Both the position numbers and the translations under genes were made by a program. From JBLHKS01 sp047620505 (GTDB lineage Bacteria > Verrucomicrobiota > Verrucomicrobiia > Verrucomicrobiales > DEV007): a stretch of 20,486 bases of DNA. Shown in pieces: positions 1 to 6,718 of the stretch; position 1 is the first letter of the stretch, and each line of letters begins with the position of its first letter. Below the pieces are notes generated by a model that was not told the origin of the DNA, did not search any database, and worked only from the letters and a program-made list of their open reading frames with translations. Where the stretch lies: the NCBI GenBank assembly GCA_047620505.1, contig JBLHKS010000128.1, forward strand, positions 1-20,486. Direction: 5' to 3'.

Positions 1-227
1 CCGTCGCCATCCTCCTCGTCACCTCCACCTTCTTTCTCCTGCTGTTCCTCCAGCTGGATTTCCTGCAGCCTAACAGTCTCCTCGTACGCATAATTGAGGG
101 TTCCGCCATCGACGCCGGGCATCGTCAAATTTGCCCCGAGGCGAACGATGACCACCATGATCAACGTAAAAAAGATCCTCTGGCGAAGCTCCGGGATCTT
201 GAGAGTGTTGGTGAATGCAGAAATCAT
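1..227 (-). CDS. secY: Protein translocase subunit SecY, N-terminal part
   Basis: This is the first 75 codons of the central channel subunit of the Sec translocase; the rest lies beyond the left edge. Translating from the ATG at 227 gives a short amphipathic N-terminus with the SecY-like string KIPELRQRI, a first membrane helix at about residues 18-34 and then PGVD, which matches the PGID of the Escherichia coli protein just after helix 1. After that, at about residues 50-75, comes a stretch rich in Glu, Gln, Gly and Asp where SecY normally runs through a short loop towards the plug helix. Position after rplO is the classical place of secY in the spc operon. No strong Shine-Dalgarno is seen. 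The identity is secure; the acidic insertion is unusual and its full length is unknown. Confidence 0.92.
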   Translation of the reverse strand, partial: MISAFTNTLKIPELRQRIFFTLIMVVIVRLGANLTMPGVDGGTLNYAYEETVRLQEIQLEEQQEKEGGGDEEDGD

Positions 228-274
228 GATCCCAAGGCTGAAAGACTAGACAGGCTATTGTGCTCCGGCTGAAT

Positions 275-295
275 CAGCCCGATTTCTCCGGGCTG
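275..295 (-). promoter_or_regulatory. Hairpin between rplO and secY
   Basis: In the 93-base gap between rplO and secY the minus-strand RNA can form a 7-bp stem CAGCCCG/CGGGCTG with a 7-base loop. No U-run follows, so it is not a normal terminator. It could be a processing or stability element that separates secY expression from the ribosomal genes; this role is inferred. Confidence 0.35.
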
Positions 296-320
296 TGTTC
301 TAACCGATTTCGTAAATGAA

Positions 321-797
321 CTACTCGGCGCTGCTAGATGCGGCTGAGGATGAAATTGGCTCGCGGATTGATCCGCCGGCTTTTTCAATCTTTTCGCGGG
401 CCACGCCGCTGATCTTATCGACTTCAAAGTTGAATTTCTTGGTCAGATCGCCTTCACCCAGAATTTTCACCCCGTCGCAAATTCCCTTAATCAATCCAGC
501 GTCTCGCAACGTCGTTTCATTAACGGTGTCCCCTTCGAATTCCTGCTCCAAGACCCCAACATTCACGATCGCGTAGTTTGTTTTAAAGCGCGCATTGTTG
601 AACCCTTTCTTGGGCAGACGTCGCATCAAAGGCATCTGACCACCTTCGAATCCAGGGCGAACTCCGCCTCCCGATCGCGATTTCTGGCCTTTGTGCCCAC
701 GGCCGCAAGTTTTGCCGGGACCGGAGCTTTCTCCGTTTCCTAGACGCTTCTTACGGTGCTTCGCCCCTTTGTTGGGCTTGAGATCGTTGAGTCTCAT
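321..797 (-). CDS. rplO: 50S ribosomal protein L15
   Basis: L15 is a late-assembly protein of the large subunit that contacts several 23S rRNA domains. The 158-aa product has the family N-terminus (MRLNDLKP), the basic glycine-rich block with GRGHKGQKSRSGGG, and then GFEGGQMPLMRRLPKKGF, all hallmarks of L15. The C-terminus is Ser/Ala-rich and slightly longer than in Escherichia coli (144 aa). It follows rpsE by 44 bases with no rpmD (L30) in between, although rpmD occupies this position in many bacteria. The ATG at 797 is the natural start; the Shine-Dalgarno is weak. Confidence 0.98.
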   Translation of the reverse strand: MRLNDLKPNKGAKHRKKRLGNGESSGPGKTCGRGHKGQKSRSGGGVRPGFEGGQMPLMRRLPKKGFNNARFKTNYAIVNVGVLEQEFEGDTVNETTLRDAGLIKGICDGVKILGEGDLTKKFNFEVDKISGVAREKIEKAGGSIREPISSSAASSSAE

Positions 798-841
798 TAT
801 TCTTAGTACAGTGTAGAATTCTAAATCGGTTAAGTCGCAGT

Positions 842-1621
842 TTACAGGGAGTCGGGCTTTGCGGTCCCTTTTCCGCGACTACGGAAAATCTCATCCTTTG
901 ATCGTAAGCTCTCCAATGCCTTCATCGTAGCCTTCACCACGTTCCCGTGATTACTCGAGCCCATAGACTTTGCCAAGATATCTTTGATCCCGGCCGCCTC
1001 AACCACCGCCCGAACGCTTCCGCCAGCAATAATTCCGGTTCCCGGGCAGGCGGGCCGAAGCAGAACTCGGCCTCCGCCAAACTCTCCGATCACCTCATGA
1101 GGAATCGTGTTCTCCCGCAAGGTCACAGGCCGCATCGATCGTTTCGAAGCCTCACTCGCCTTACGAATGCACTCCGAAACTTCGTTCGCCTTTCCAGTGC
1201 CGTATCCGACATTTCCTTGCCTATCACCGCATACCACAAGTGCGCTGAAACTGAATCGACGACCGCCCTTAACGACTTTCGCGCACCGATTGATGTGGAC
1301 AACTTTTTCGGTAATCTCGGGCTTGCCATCAGCGAAATCCTCGACATTTCTCGAGCCGCCACCATGTGACCTTTGCCCCCGATCCCCCCGCTTAGATTCA
1401 CTTCGATCGACCACGGCGGCCTGCGCGACGCCGGGAACAGCCACATCTTCGGGTTTCTCGTCCCCGATAGGCTTCGCCCCATCCGCCTCGGATTCCGGAA
1501 CGAGCACATCGGAGGTTTCCGAGCTGGGCTCGCTCGTCTCATCAGAAGTTTGAGCCTCTGGAGTTGGAGCTGCTTGCTCTTCGATTTCGGCCGGAGGCCC
1601 AGATTTTTCGGTGTCTGCCAT
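842..1621 (-). CDS. rpsE: 30S ribosomal protein S5 with long acidic N-terminal extension
   Basis: S5 sits at the mRNA entry side of the small subunit and influences decoding accuracy. The conserved part starts near residue 102 (EITEKVVHINR, then VKGGRRFSFSALVV) and runs through GYGTGKANEV and the C-terminal domain with PACPGTGIIAGG. The product is 259 aa against 166 in Escherichia coli; the extra ~93 residues are N-terminal. Residues 1-65 are acidic and rich in Glu, Ser, Pro and Asp, and residues 73-92 are Arg/Gly/Ser-rich. The ATG at 1621 has a good Shine-Dalgarno (AAGGA, 9 bases upstream), which supports the long form. The extension faces a ribosomal region near S3, whose tail is also extended; a link between them is speculation. 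Confidence 0.97.
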   Translation of the reverse strand: MADTEKSGPPAEIEEQAAPTPEAQTSDETSEPSSETSDVLVPESEADGAKPIGDEKPEDVAVPGVAQAAVVDRSESKRGDRGQRSHGGGSRNVEDFADGKPEITEKVVHINRCAKVVKGGRRFSFSALVVCGDRQGNVGYGTGKANEVSECIRKASEASKRSMRPVTLRENTIPHEVIGEFGGGRVLLRPACPGTGIIAGGSVRAVVEAAGIKDILAKSMGSSNHGNVVKATMKALESLRSKDEIFRSRGKGTAKPDSL

Positions 1622-1636
1622 AACGGAATTTCCTTA

Positions 1637-1993
1637 TTAAAATTTCAGACCTGCCTCCCGGGCCGCGTCGGCCAAGGCCTTGACTTTACCATGGTAAATA
1701 TACCCACCTCGATCGAAAACGATGGCATCTATCTTCTTCTCCTTAGCCCGTGCCGCGATAAGTTCGCCAATTTTGGCTGCGGTCGCAACATTCGCAGACC
1801 GCCCCTCAATCCCATTTTGCGTGGATGTGGCGGCCGCCAAAGTAACCCCTGCGACATCATCAATCAGCTGCGCTTGAATGTGTCGATTTGAGAACGACAC
1901 CGAAAGACGCGGTCGGCCTGCTGTCCCGGAAATCTTCTTCCGTATCCTGCGATGAACCTTCTGTCGGGTTCGCTTTCGATTAAGTTGAGCCAT
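1637..1993 (-). CDS. rplR: 50S ribosomal protein L18
   Basis: L18 binds 5S rRNA and helps place it in the central protuberance. The 118-aa product is of normal length. It has the basic N-terminus (KRTRQKVHRRIRKK), the RPRLSVSFSNRHIQAQLIDD strand region and the C-terminal IDAIVFDRGGYIYHGKVKALADAAREAGL motif region that is diagnostic for L18. The ATG at 1993 has a strong Shine-Dalgarno (GGAGGAA, 7 bases upstream). It lies 47 bases after rplF and 15 bases before rpsE, in normal spc order. Confidence 0.98.
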   Translation of the reverse strand: MAQLNRKRTRQKVHRRIRKKISGTAGRPRLSVSFSNRHIQAQLIDDVAGVTLAAATSTQNGIEGRSANVATAAKIGELIAARAKEKKIDAIVFDRGGYIYHGKVKALADAAREAGLKF

Positions 1994-2040
1994 TTCTTGA
2001 TTCCTCCAAAGTTTATAAAACAGGGCGATTCGTTCAGACC

Positions 2041-2580
2041 CTACTTAACGCTTTTACCAGCCTTCCGGCGAACATACTCGCCCTTGTAGCGAACACCCTT
2101 CCCCTTGTAGGGCTCCGGTGGGCGATAGGACCGAATTTCCGCAGCGAACTGACCAACAGCCTGTTTATCGATTCCCTCGACTTTGATCTCAGTATTGTTC
2201 TCCACACTTACCTTCAACCCCTCCGGGATCGGATGCTTTACAGGGTGAGAGAATCCCAACTGCAGATCCAGTTCTTCCCCCTTCACTGCGGCGCGATAGC
2301 CAACCCCCTGAATCTCAAGCTGCTTTACAAAACCCTCGCTGACGCCTTCAACCATGTTTGCAATCAGGGATCGCGCTGTTCCATGCAGGGCCTTGTGGCG
2401 GCGTGACGCTCCGGTGCGCTCAATCTCTACACCGTTATCGCCCCTCTTTAAGGCAATTCCGCTAGGCAACTGATAGCTCAAGTTGCCTCTGGGCCCCTTG
2501 ATCGACACAACACCGCTGTCATTCGCATCAATTTCGACCTTATCGGGCAAACTAATAGGTAACTTTCCAATTCGCGACAT
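2041..2580 (-). CDS. rplF: 50S ribosomal protein L6
   Basis: L6 binds 23S rRNA near the sarcin-ricin loop and the factor-binding site. The 179-aa product matches the usual length and shows two tandem L6 folds: the N-terminal MSRIGKLPI with VSIKGPRGNLS, and the C-terminal half ending in RSYRPPEPYKGKGVRY followed by VRRKAGK, the family signature. It is 29 bases downstream of rpsH. The start at 2580 (ATG) agrees with the family N-terminus; no clear Shine-Dalgarno precedes it. Confidence 0.98.
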   Translation of the reverse strand: MSRIGKLPISLPDKVEIDANDSGVVSIKGPRGNLSYQLPSGIALKRGDNGVEIERTGASRRHKALHGTARSLIANMVEGVSEGFVKQLEIQGVGYRAAVKGEELDLQLGFSHPVKHPIPEGLKVSVENNTEIKVEGIDKQAVGQFAAEIRSYRPPEPYKGKGVRYKGEYVRRKAGKSVK

Positions 2581-2609
2581 CGTTTTATGAAGCTCGATTT
2601 AAATTCCAA

Positions 2610-3008
2610 TCACCAAACCTTAGCAAGGAGTTCCCCACCAATACTTTCCTTCCGGGCCCTGCGGCCACTCATGATTCCTTTTGAAGTAGATAAAATAGTG
2701 ATCCCCATTCCCCCAAGGACCTTAGGGATTCCATCCGCCGTAACATACTGGCGGAGACCAGGGCGACTAACCCTCTTTAAATTGGTCAAGACCGGTCTGC
2801 CATCGACGTATTTCGCCTTCACCCTCAATTCCGGAAACTTTCCATCAGTATCAACTTCGTATTTCCAGATATAACCCTCTTCCTGAAGGATCCGCGCAAT
2901 GTCCGTCTTTATCTTTGAATGCGGAGCAGTAAACTCTTCTTTTTTCGCCATGGTGGCGTTCTTAAATCGAGTCAGAAAATCAGAGATCGGATCGGTAAGT
3001 GCACTCAT
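2610..3008 (-). CDS. rpsH: 30S ribosomal protein S8
   Basis: S8 binds the central domain of 16S rRNA early in assembly; in Escherichia coli it also represses the spc operon by binding the rplE leader. The 132-aa product begins with DPISDFLTRFKNA and carries the conserved C-terminal signature with STSKGIMSGRRARK and GGELLAKVW. It follows rplE by only 36 bases, where rpsN (S14) is present in the classical spc order; no S14-like frame exists here. The ATG at 3008 matches the family start. Confidence 0.98.
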   Translation of the reverse strand: MSALTDPISDFLTRFKNATMAKKEEFTAPHSKIKTDIARILQEEGYIWKYEVDTDGKFPELRVKAKYVDGRPVLTNLKRVSRPGLRQYVTADGIPKVLGGMGITILSTSKGIMSGRRARKESIGGELLAKVW

Positions 3009-3044
3009 AATTTTGGTCAGTTTATTCGGTTACCCTCGCTTTAA

Positions 3045-3605
3045 CTACGCCGCTTCCTGTTGCGGCTTACGAAAAGGCATGCCCATCTGCACGAGCAATT
3101 CTCGCGCTTCATCATTCGTGTTAGCGGACGTAACGATAGTTATATCGAAACCCGTTGCCCTTTTTACTTTGTCCAACTCGATTTCAGGAAAAATCGTCTG
3201 ATCATTAATGCCTAGCGTATAGTTGCCGCGCCCATCAAAGGCCTTTGGCGAAACTCCCCGGAAATCCCGAATCGTCGGGATCGCAACCTTTATCAATCGC
3301 TCAAGGAATTCAAACATCTGGCGGTTCCGAAGCGTCACCTTGACACCGACTATATCGCCCTCCCGTAGCTTAAAGTTGGAGATAGCGTTCTTTGCCTTTG
3401 TTAGCACCGGGCGCTGCCCAGTGATCACCCCAACCTCGTTCGCCACCTCTTCTGCTACAGCCTTTCGGTCATCAACAGAACCGATGCCACTATTGATCAC
3501 AACCTTAGTGATCCGAGGGACCTGCATAACGTTCGTATAGCCCAGCTTTTCCTTTAAAGCAGGAATAACGGCTTCGCGGTAATGCTCTTGCATTGTCGGT
3601 TCCAT
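3045..3605 (-). CDS. rplE: 50S ribosomal protein L5
   Basis: L5 binds 5S rRNA and the P-site tRNA elbow in the central protuberance. The chosen ATG at 3605 gives 186 aa and lines up with the Escherichia coli protein, with MQVPRITKVVINSGIG in the same position. The frame could start at a TTG at 3617, but that would add residues absent from the family. Conserved blocks include GQRPVLTKAKNAISNFKLREG, VTLRNRQMFEFLERL, DFRGVSPKAFDGRGNYTLGI and the C-terminal TANTNDEARELL. It follows rplX by 27 bases. The Shine-Dalgarno is weak (GAGA). The next gene is rpsH, with rpsN missing. Confidence 0.97.
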   Translation of the reverse strand: MEPTMQEHYREAVIPALKEKLGYTNVMQVPRITKVVINSGIGSVDDRKAVAEEVANEVGVITGQRPVLTKAKNAISNFKLREGDIVGVKVTLRNRQMFEFLERLIKVAIPTIRDFRGVSPKAFDGRGNYTLGINDQTIFPEIELDKVKRATGFDITIVTSANTNDEARELLVQMGMPFRKPQQEAA

Positions 3606-3632
3606 TTCTCTATTCAATTTTGGCTAAAATTA

Positions 3633-3872
3633 CTATCCGACCTTCTTCACATTCGAAATGTGGATTGGACCTTCGCGTTCAATGATGCCGCCGTCGGGGC
3701 GGTCTTGGGATTTCTTTGCGTGTTTTTTGATTAAACGCACACCCTCAACAATGACTTGATTCTTTGCGGTAAACACTTGAAGCACAACCCCCTTGGAACC
3801 CTTGTGGTTCCCGGAGTTAACTTCGACCGTGTCGCCCTTGGTGACGTGACTACTGATGCGCTTTCCTTTCAT
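3633..3872 (-). CDS. rplX: 50S ribosomal protein L24
   Basis: L24 initiates large-subunit assembly by binding the 5' end of 23S rRNA. The ATG at 3872 gives a 79-aa protein with a KOW motif (VTKGDTVEVNSGNHKGSKGVV) and the typical C-terminal GGIIEREGPIHISNVKKV. A longer in-frame TTG at 3905 would overlap rplN by 29 bases and add unmatched residues, so it is rejected. Four bases separate the rplN stop from this ATG. The AAGGA next to the rplN stop is only one base from the ATG, too close for ordinary pairing, so translation may rely on coupling to rplN. Confidence 0.95.
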   Translation of the reverse strand: MKGKRISSHVTKGDTVEVNSGNHKGSKGVVLQVFTAKNQVIVEGVRLIKKHAKKSQDRPDGGIIEREGPIHISNVKKVG

Positions 3873-3876
3873 GTCC

Positions 3877-4242
3877 TTAGAGTACTTCGGGAGCCAAAGA
3901 AACAATCTTCATGAAGTTTCTCTCGCGTAACTCGCGAGCCACTGGCCCAAAAATTCGGGTGCCTCGCGGCTCCTTGTTATTGTCGATAATTACGATTGCG
4001 TTGTTATCGAAACGCAGAACTGAACCATCAGGTCGACGAATAGGGGCTTTAGTTCGAACCACAACAGCCCTTACCACTTCCCCCTTTTTTACATTCGCTG
4101 TCGGCGTACTCTCGCGAACGTGCACAGTTATAATATCTCCAACGCCCGCCTGCCGCGAACGCGTTCCGATTACGCCAATCATTTTGGCGACTCGCGCGCC
4201 TGTGTTGTCAGCGACATCCAACTTTGATTCCATCTGAACCAT
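3877..4242 (-). CDS. rplN: 50S ribosomal protein L14
   Basis: L14 lies at the subunit interface and contacts 16S rRNA helix 14. The 121-aa product is of normal length, with the conserved LDVADNTGARVAKMIGVIG start, IITVHVRESTPTANVKKGEVVRAVVVRTK, and the C-terminal GTRIFGPVARELRERNFMKIVSLAPEVL block. The ATG at 4242 has a good Shine-Dalgarno (AGAGGA, 7 bases upstream). In Escherichia coli this gene begins the spc operon; here an 80-base gap separates it from rpsQ, larger than most gaps around it, but I see no convincing promoter in that gap. Confidence 0.98.
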   Translation of the reverse strand: MVQMESKLDVADNTGARVAKMIGVIGTRSRQAGVGDIITVHVRESTPTANVKKGEVVRAVVVRTKAPIRRPDGSVLRFDNNAIVIIDNNKEPRGTRIFGPVARELRERNFMKIVSLAPEVL

Positions 4243-4322
4243 AATGCAGTCCTCTTTTCTGTTCTAAATTTCTAAACCGGAAATTCCTGAGCAGCCCATT
4301 GGCCGCCGGAACCTAAATTCTC

Positions 4323-4592
4323 CTAGTGAGCGAGAACCTCCACCAAACGCCACCGCTTTTTCTTACTCAGCGGCCTGGTCTCCATTAGCAACACTTTGTC
4401 ACCGGCTTTTGCCCCACCCTCTTCATCGTGTGCATAGAGCCTGGTAGTAAGCTTAACAATTTTCTTAAACTGAGGATGCGGCACCCTTCGAATGACATCC
4501 ACCACAATGGTTTTCTCCATTTTGTCGGACCGCACGATACCAACTCGCGTTTTGCGCTGGCTGCGTTTTTCAGAATCGGACTCTTCACTCAT
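4323..4592 (-). CDS. rpsQ: 30S ribosomal protein S17
   Basis: S17 is a primary 16S rRNA-binding protein of the OB fold. The 89-aa product has RKTRVGIVRSDKMEKTIVV, the HPQFKKIVKLTTRLYAHDEE segment, AKAGDKVLLMETRPLSKKKRWRLVEVL, all matching S17. The N-terminus has about ten extra polar residues (Ser/Glu/Lys). The ATG at 4592 is the natural start. It lies 31 bases after rpmC and closes the S10 part of the cluster. Confidence 0.98.
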   Translation of the reverse strand: MSEESDSEKRSQRKTRVGIVRSDKMEKTIVVDVIRRVPHPQFKKIVKLTTRLYAHDEEGGAKAGDKVLLMETRPLSKKKRWRLVEVLAH

Positions 4593-4623
4593 GATCTATA
4601 AAAGCTCTAATTAAATTCACTAA

Positions 4624-4860
4624 TCATGCATCAACCGAAGCAGATGCGACTGCCGGCTCATCAAGCGCTCGCAGCCGTCTCTCACTGAGGATCGTTTCCA
4701 ACCGCCCAATTTCCCTTCGATTGTTCCGCAAAAGCGCTGTGTTCTCCAGCTGACCGCTCTGTTGCTGAACGCGCAAATTCAGTATCTCATGCTTCAAATC
4801 GCGTCGCTTCGCGATCATCTCTTCGCTCGTCAACTCTCTCAGTTCTGTAATCTTATTCAT
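4624..4860 (-). CDS. rpmC: 50S ribosomal protein L29
   Basis: L29 sits at the peptide exit tunnel with L23 and forms part of the SRP and trigger factor docking site. The ATG at 4860 gives 78 aa with MNKITELRELTSEEM, the helical LKHEILNLRVQQQSGQLEN and NNRREIGRLETILSER, typical of the two-helix L29 fold. A longer open frame runs back into rplP, but only this ATG has a Shine-Dalgarno (AGAGGA, 9 bases upstream) and the family N-terminus. The C-terminus adds a short Ala/Ser/Val tail. The Shine-Dalgarno lies in a perfect 15-base odd palindrome. Confidence 0.96.
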   Translation of the reverse strand: MNKITELRELTSEEMIAKRRDLKHEILNLRVQQQSGQLENTALLRNNRREIGRLETILSERRLRALDEPAVASASVDA

Positions 4861-4862
4861 TG

Positions 4863-4877
4863 TTAGAGGTCCTCTAA
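4863..4877 (-). promoter_or_regulatory. Palindrome covering the rpmC ribosome binding site
   Basis: TTAGAGG-T-CCTCTAA is a perfect inverted repeat with 7-base arms in the 28-base gap between rplP and rpmC. In the minus-strand RNA it can fold as a 5-bp stem with the loop GGACC, which would partly engage the rpmC Shine-Dalgarno. A translational control role is an inference from position only. Confidence 0.3.
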
Positions 4878-4888
4878 TATTCGCCGCG

Positions 4889-5299
4889 TTAATGCCGCAC
4901 AACAAATCGCGTGCTAATCCCAAGCTTGTTTGCCGCAAGGCGCATCGCTTCACGCGCCTGCGACTCCGGGACACCGGCGACCTCAAAAAGCATCGTGCCC
5001 GGCCGAACTACGGCGACCCATTTTTCGACCGCGCCTTTACCTTTACCCATTCGCGTTTCCGGGGGGCGGCCGGTCACCGGCTTGTGCGGAAAAATCCTGA
5101 TCCAGACTTTACCCTTTCGCTTCAAGAACCGGTTTATCGCAATACGACAGGCTTCGATCTGGTTGTTCGTCACCCAATCTCGCCCCATCGATTGCAAGCC
5201 GAAATCCCCAAAGGAAACTTTGGTCCCACGTTGAGCATTTCCGCCCCGGTTTCCCCGCTGGGTTTTCCGGTACTTAACTTTTCTCGGCATTAAAGGCAT
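4889..5299 (-). CDS. rplP: 50S ribosomal protein L16
   Basis: L16 binds near the A-site tRNA and completes the functional large subunit. The 136-aa product starts MPLMPRKVKYRK, matching the usual MLMPKRVKYRK pattern, so the ATG at 5299 is preferred over the internal ATG at 5290. It contains QIEACRIAINRFLKRKGKVWIRIFPHKPVTGRP and the arginine of ETRMGKGKG, the region hydroxylated in some bacteria. An excellent Shine-Dalgarno (TAGGAGGA, 7 bases upstream) precedes it. It follows the rpsC stop by 53 bases. Confidence 0.98.
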   Translation of the reverse strand: MPLMPRKVKYRKTQRGNRGGNAQRGTKVSFGDFGLQSMGRDWVTNNQIEACRIAINRFLKRKGKVWIRIFPHKPVTGRPPETRMGKGKGAVEKWVAVVRPGTMLFEVAGVPESQAREAMRLAANKLGISTRFVVRH

Positions 5300-5352
5300 T
5301 GCAGTATCCTCCTAAAAATTCCAAATGTTATAATTTCTTGTACTTGCCCGAA

Positions 5353-6201
5353 CTATCGCCGTCCTCCAGGCCCTCCGCCTCCAGGTCCTCCGGGTCTGCC
5401 TCCGCCTCCAGGCCCTCCAGGTCTGCCTCCGCCACCAGGGCCGCCGGGTCTGCCGCCACCAGGTCCTCCAGGCCTGCCACCACCAGGGCCTCCAGGCCTG
5501 CCACCACCAGGGCCGCCGCGCCTGCGTTGCCCACCCTCGCCAACGCCACCAACTCTTGCGACGCGCGCCTTTTCACTATCAGGATTCCTGTTCAACCAGC
5601 ATTTTACGCCAATAATACCATAGACTGTTCTCGCTTCTGCGAATCCGTAATCAATAGGAACCCGAAGAGTCTGGAGCGGTACCTTTCCCTCACGATATTG
5701 TTCAGCGCGAGCAATATCCGCCCCGCCTAAACGCCCAGCACAGCGGATCCGAATCCCCTCTGCGCCAAAGTCTTTCGCCGTCTGGACCGCCCTCTTCATT
5801 GCGCGTCGGAATGATATCCGGCGCTCAAGCTGCAACGCAACGCTCTCGGCCACTAGCTGTGCGTCTGTCTCCGGCTGCTTGATCTCGACAATGTCAATTT
5901 TGACCGACTTGCCACCACACATCTCGGATATTTGCGCGGTCATCCGCTCAATTTCGGACCCCTTCCGGCCAATCACCAAACCAGGCCGGGCAGTGTAAAG
6001 CGTCACCCGAACACTCGCCCAAGCCCGCTCAATTAGAATCTTGGAAACAGCCGCAAATTGCAGCTTCTCTTTCAAGTATTTGCGAACCGCAATATCGCTG
6101 TGGAGGAAGTCAGCGAATTCACCTTTTCCGGCATACCACTTGGATTGCCAGTTTTTGTCAACTGCCAGGCGAAACCCGACTGGATGTACTTTCTGTCCCA
6201 T
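5353..6201 (-). CDS. rpsC: 30S ribosomal protein S3 with Gly/Pro/Arg repeat tail
   Basis: S3 forms part of the mRNA entry channel and has helicase-like activity with S4 and S5. The product has the family N-terminus MGQKVHPVGFRLAV, a KH type II domain with the GRKG loop at residues 78-81, and the C-terminal S3 domain with GRLGGADIARAEQYREGKVPLQTLR and YGIIGVKCWLN. Conserved sequence ends near residue 217; residues 218-282 are a tail made of five RPGGPGG units of 8-9 residues, rich in Gly, Pro and Arg, ending in GGRR. Length is 282 aa against 233 in Escherichia coli. The ATG at 6201 is clear but has no Shine-Dalgarno. Such RGG-like tails usually bind RNA; that is inferred. Confidence 0.97.
   Translation of the reverse strand: MGQKVHPVGFRLAVDKNWQSKWYAGKGEFADFLHSDIAVRKYLKEKLQFAAVSKILIERAWASVRVTLYTARPGLVIGRKGSEIERMTAQISEMCGGKSVKIDIVEIKQPETDAQLVAESVALQLERRISFRRAMKRAVQTAKDFGAEGIRIRCAGRLGGADIARAEQYREGKVPLQTLRVPIDYGFAEARTVYGIIGVKCWLNRNPDSEKARVARVGGVGEGGQRRRGGPGGGRPGGPGGGRPGGPGGGRPGGPGGGGRPGGPGGGGRPGGPGGGGPGGRR
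5356..5529 (-). repeat. In-frame tandem repeat at the 3' end of rpsC
   Basis: The end of rpsC is made of degenerate tandem units of 24 and 27 bases (three of 8-9 codons visibly alike, five RPGGPGG units in all) coding for Gly, Pro and Arg. Unit order from the N-side is 8, 8, 9, 9, 9 codons. All unit lengths are multiples of three, so copy changes keep the frame. It is a candidate for strain-to-strain length variation. Confidence 0.8.
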
Positions 6202-6224
6202 TTTAAATTTCTGTAAAAACTAAA

Positions 6225-6689
6225 TCAGTCCTTTTGAGCCGACTTTTTCTTTGTCGCCGCCTTACGCTTTTTGGAGACAGGTGCCTCGTCCCGCTCTTCG
6301 ATGACAATCTCGGACTTTGCGCTCTTGTTGATTCTGGGCTTCTTCCCAGCTTCAGTGACCTCATCCGTCAGGATGACATGAATATGACTAGTCCGCTTTC
6401 TGATCGGAGCAGCCCCACCCCGAGCCCTTGGCTTCCATCGCTTGAATGTCGGCCCATCACCGACCATGGCAATCTTAACAATCAAATTGTCGGAAGATAT
6501 GTCGTGATTATTTTCTGCGTTCGCAATCGCGCTTTTCAGCGTCTTGCCAATCAAGAAGGCCGCCTTCTTTGTTGTGAAATTCAATACATTCAAGGCTGCC
6601 GAAACGGGCAGACCCGTTACTTCACGGGCGACATCCCGGGCCTTTAGCGGCGAGATCCTCGCGTATCTGTAAGTGGCTTTGACTTCCAT
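6225..6689 (-). CDS. rplV: 50S ribosomal protein L22 with basic C-terminal tail
   Basis: L22 lines the peptide exit tunnel; mutations in its loop affect macrolide binding and nascent-chain sensing. The 154-aa product has RYARISPLKARDVAREVTGL, KSAIANAENNHDIS, and the tunnel hairpin region with GPTFKRWKPRARGGAAPIRKRTSHIHVIL. Conserved sequence ends near residue 109; the last ~45 residues are a Lys-rich tail ending in AATKKKSAQKD, absent from the 110-aa Escherichia coli protein. The ATG at 6689 matches the family start; the AAGAAGGAG before it is very close to the ATG. It follows the inserted exported gene by 29 bases. Confidence 0.97.
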   Translation of the reverse strand: MEVKATYRYARISPLKARDVAREVTGLPVSAALNVLNFTTKKAAFLIGKTLKSAIANAENNHDISSDNLIVKIAMVGDGPTFKRWKPRARGGAAPIRKRTSHIHVILTDEVTEAGKKPRINKSAKSEIVIEERDEAPVSKKRKAATKKKSAQKD

Positions 6690-6718
6690 CTCCTTCTTAA
6701 ATGAATTCTTTTTTAAAA

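Noticed and set aside
947..1891. Several plus-strand open frames opposite rpsE and rplR
   Set aside because: They lie antisense to clearly conserved ribosomal genes and show no domain or ribosome binding site.
3873..3905. TTG start giving a 90-aa L24 overlapping rplN
   Set aside because: The extra residues do not match the L24 family and the ATG at 3872 fits.
4243..4322. A separate spc promoter between rpsQ and rplN
   Set aside because: The gap is longer than its neighbours, but no -35/-10 pair of reasonable quality is visible.
5356..5529. CRISPR-like repeat array
   Set aside because: The repeats are directly adjacent, in frame and coding, without spacers.
5299..5730. Open frame on the plus strand, Ser/Arg/Ala-rich
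   Set aside because: It is the antisense shadow of the rpsC Gly/Pro repeat; its composition is dictated by that repeat.
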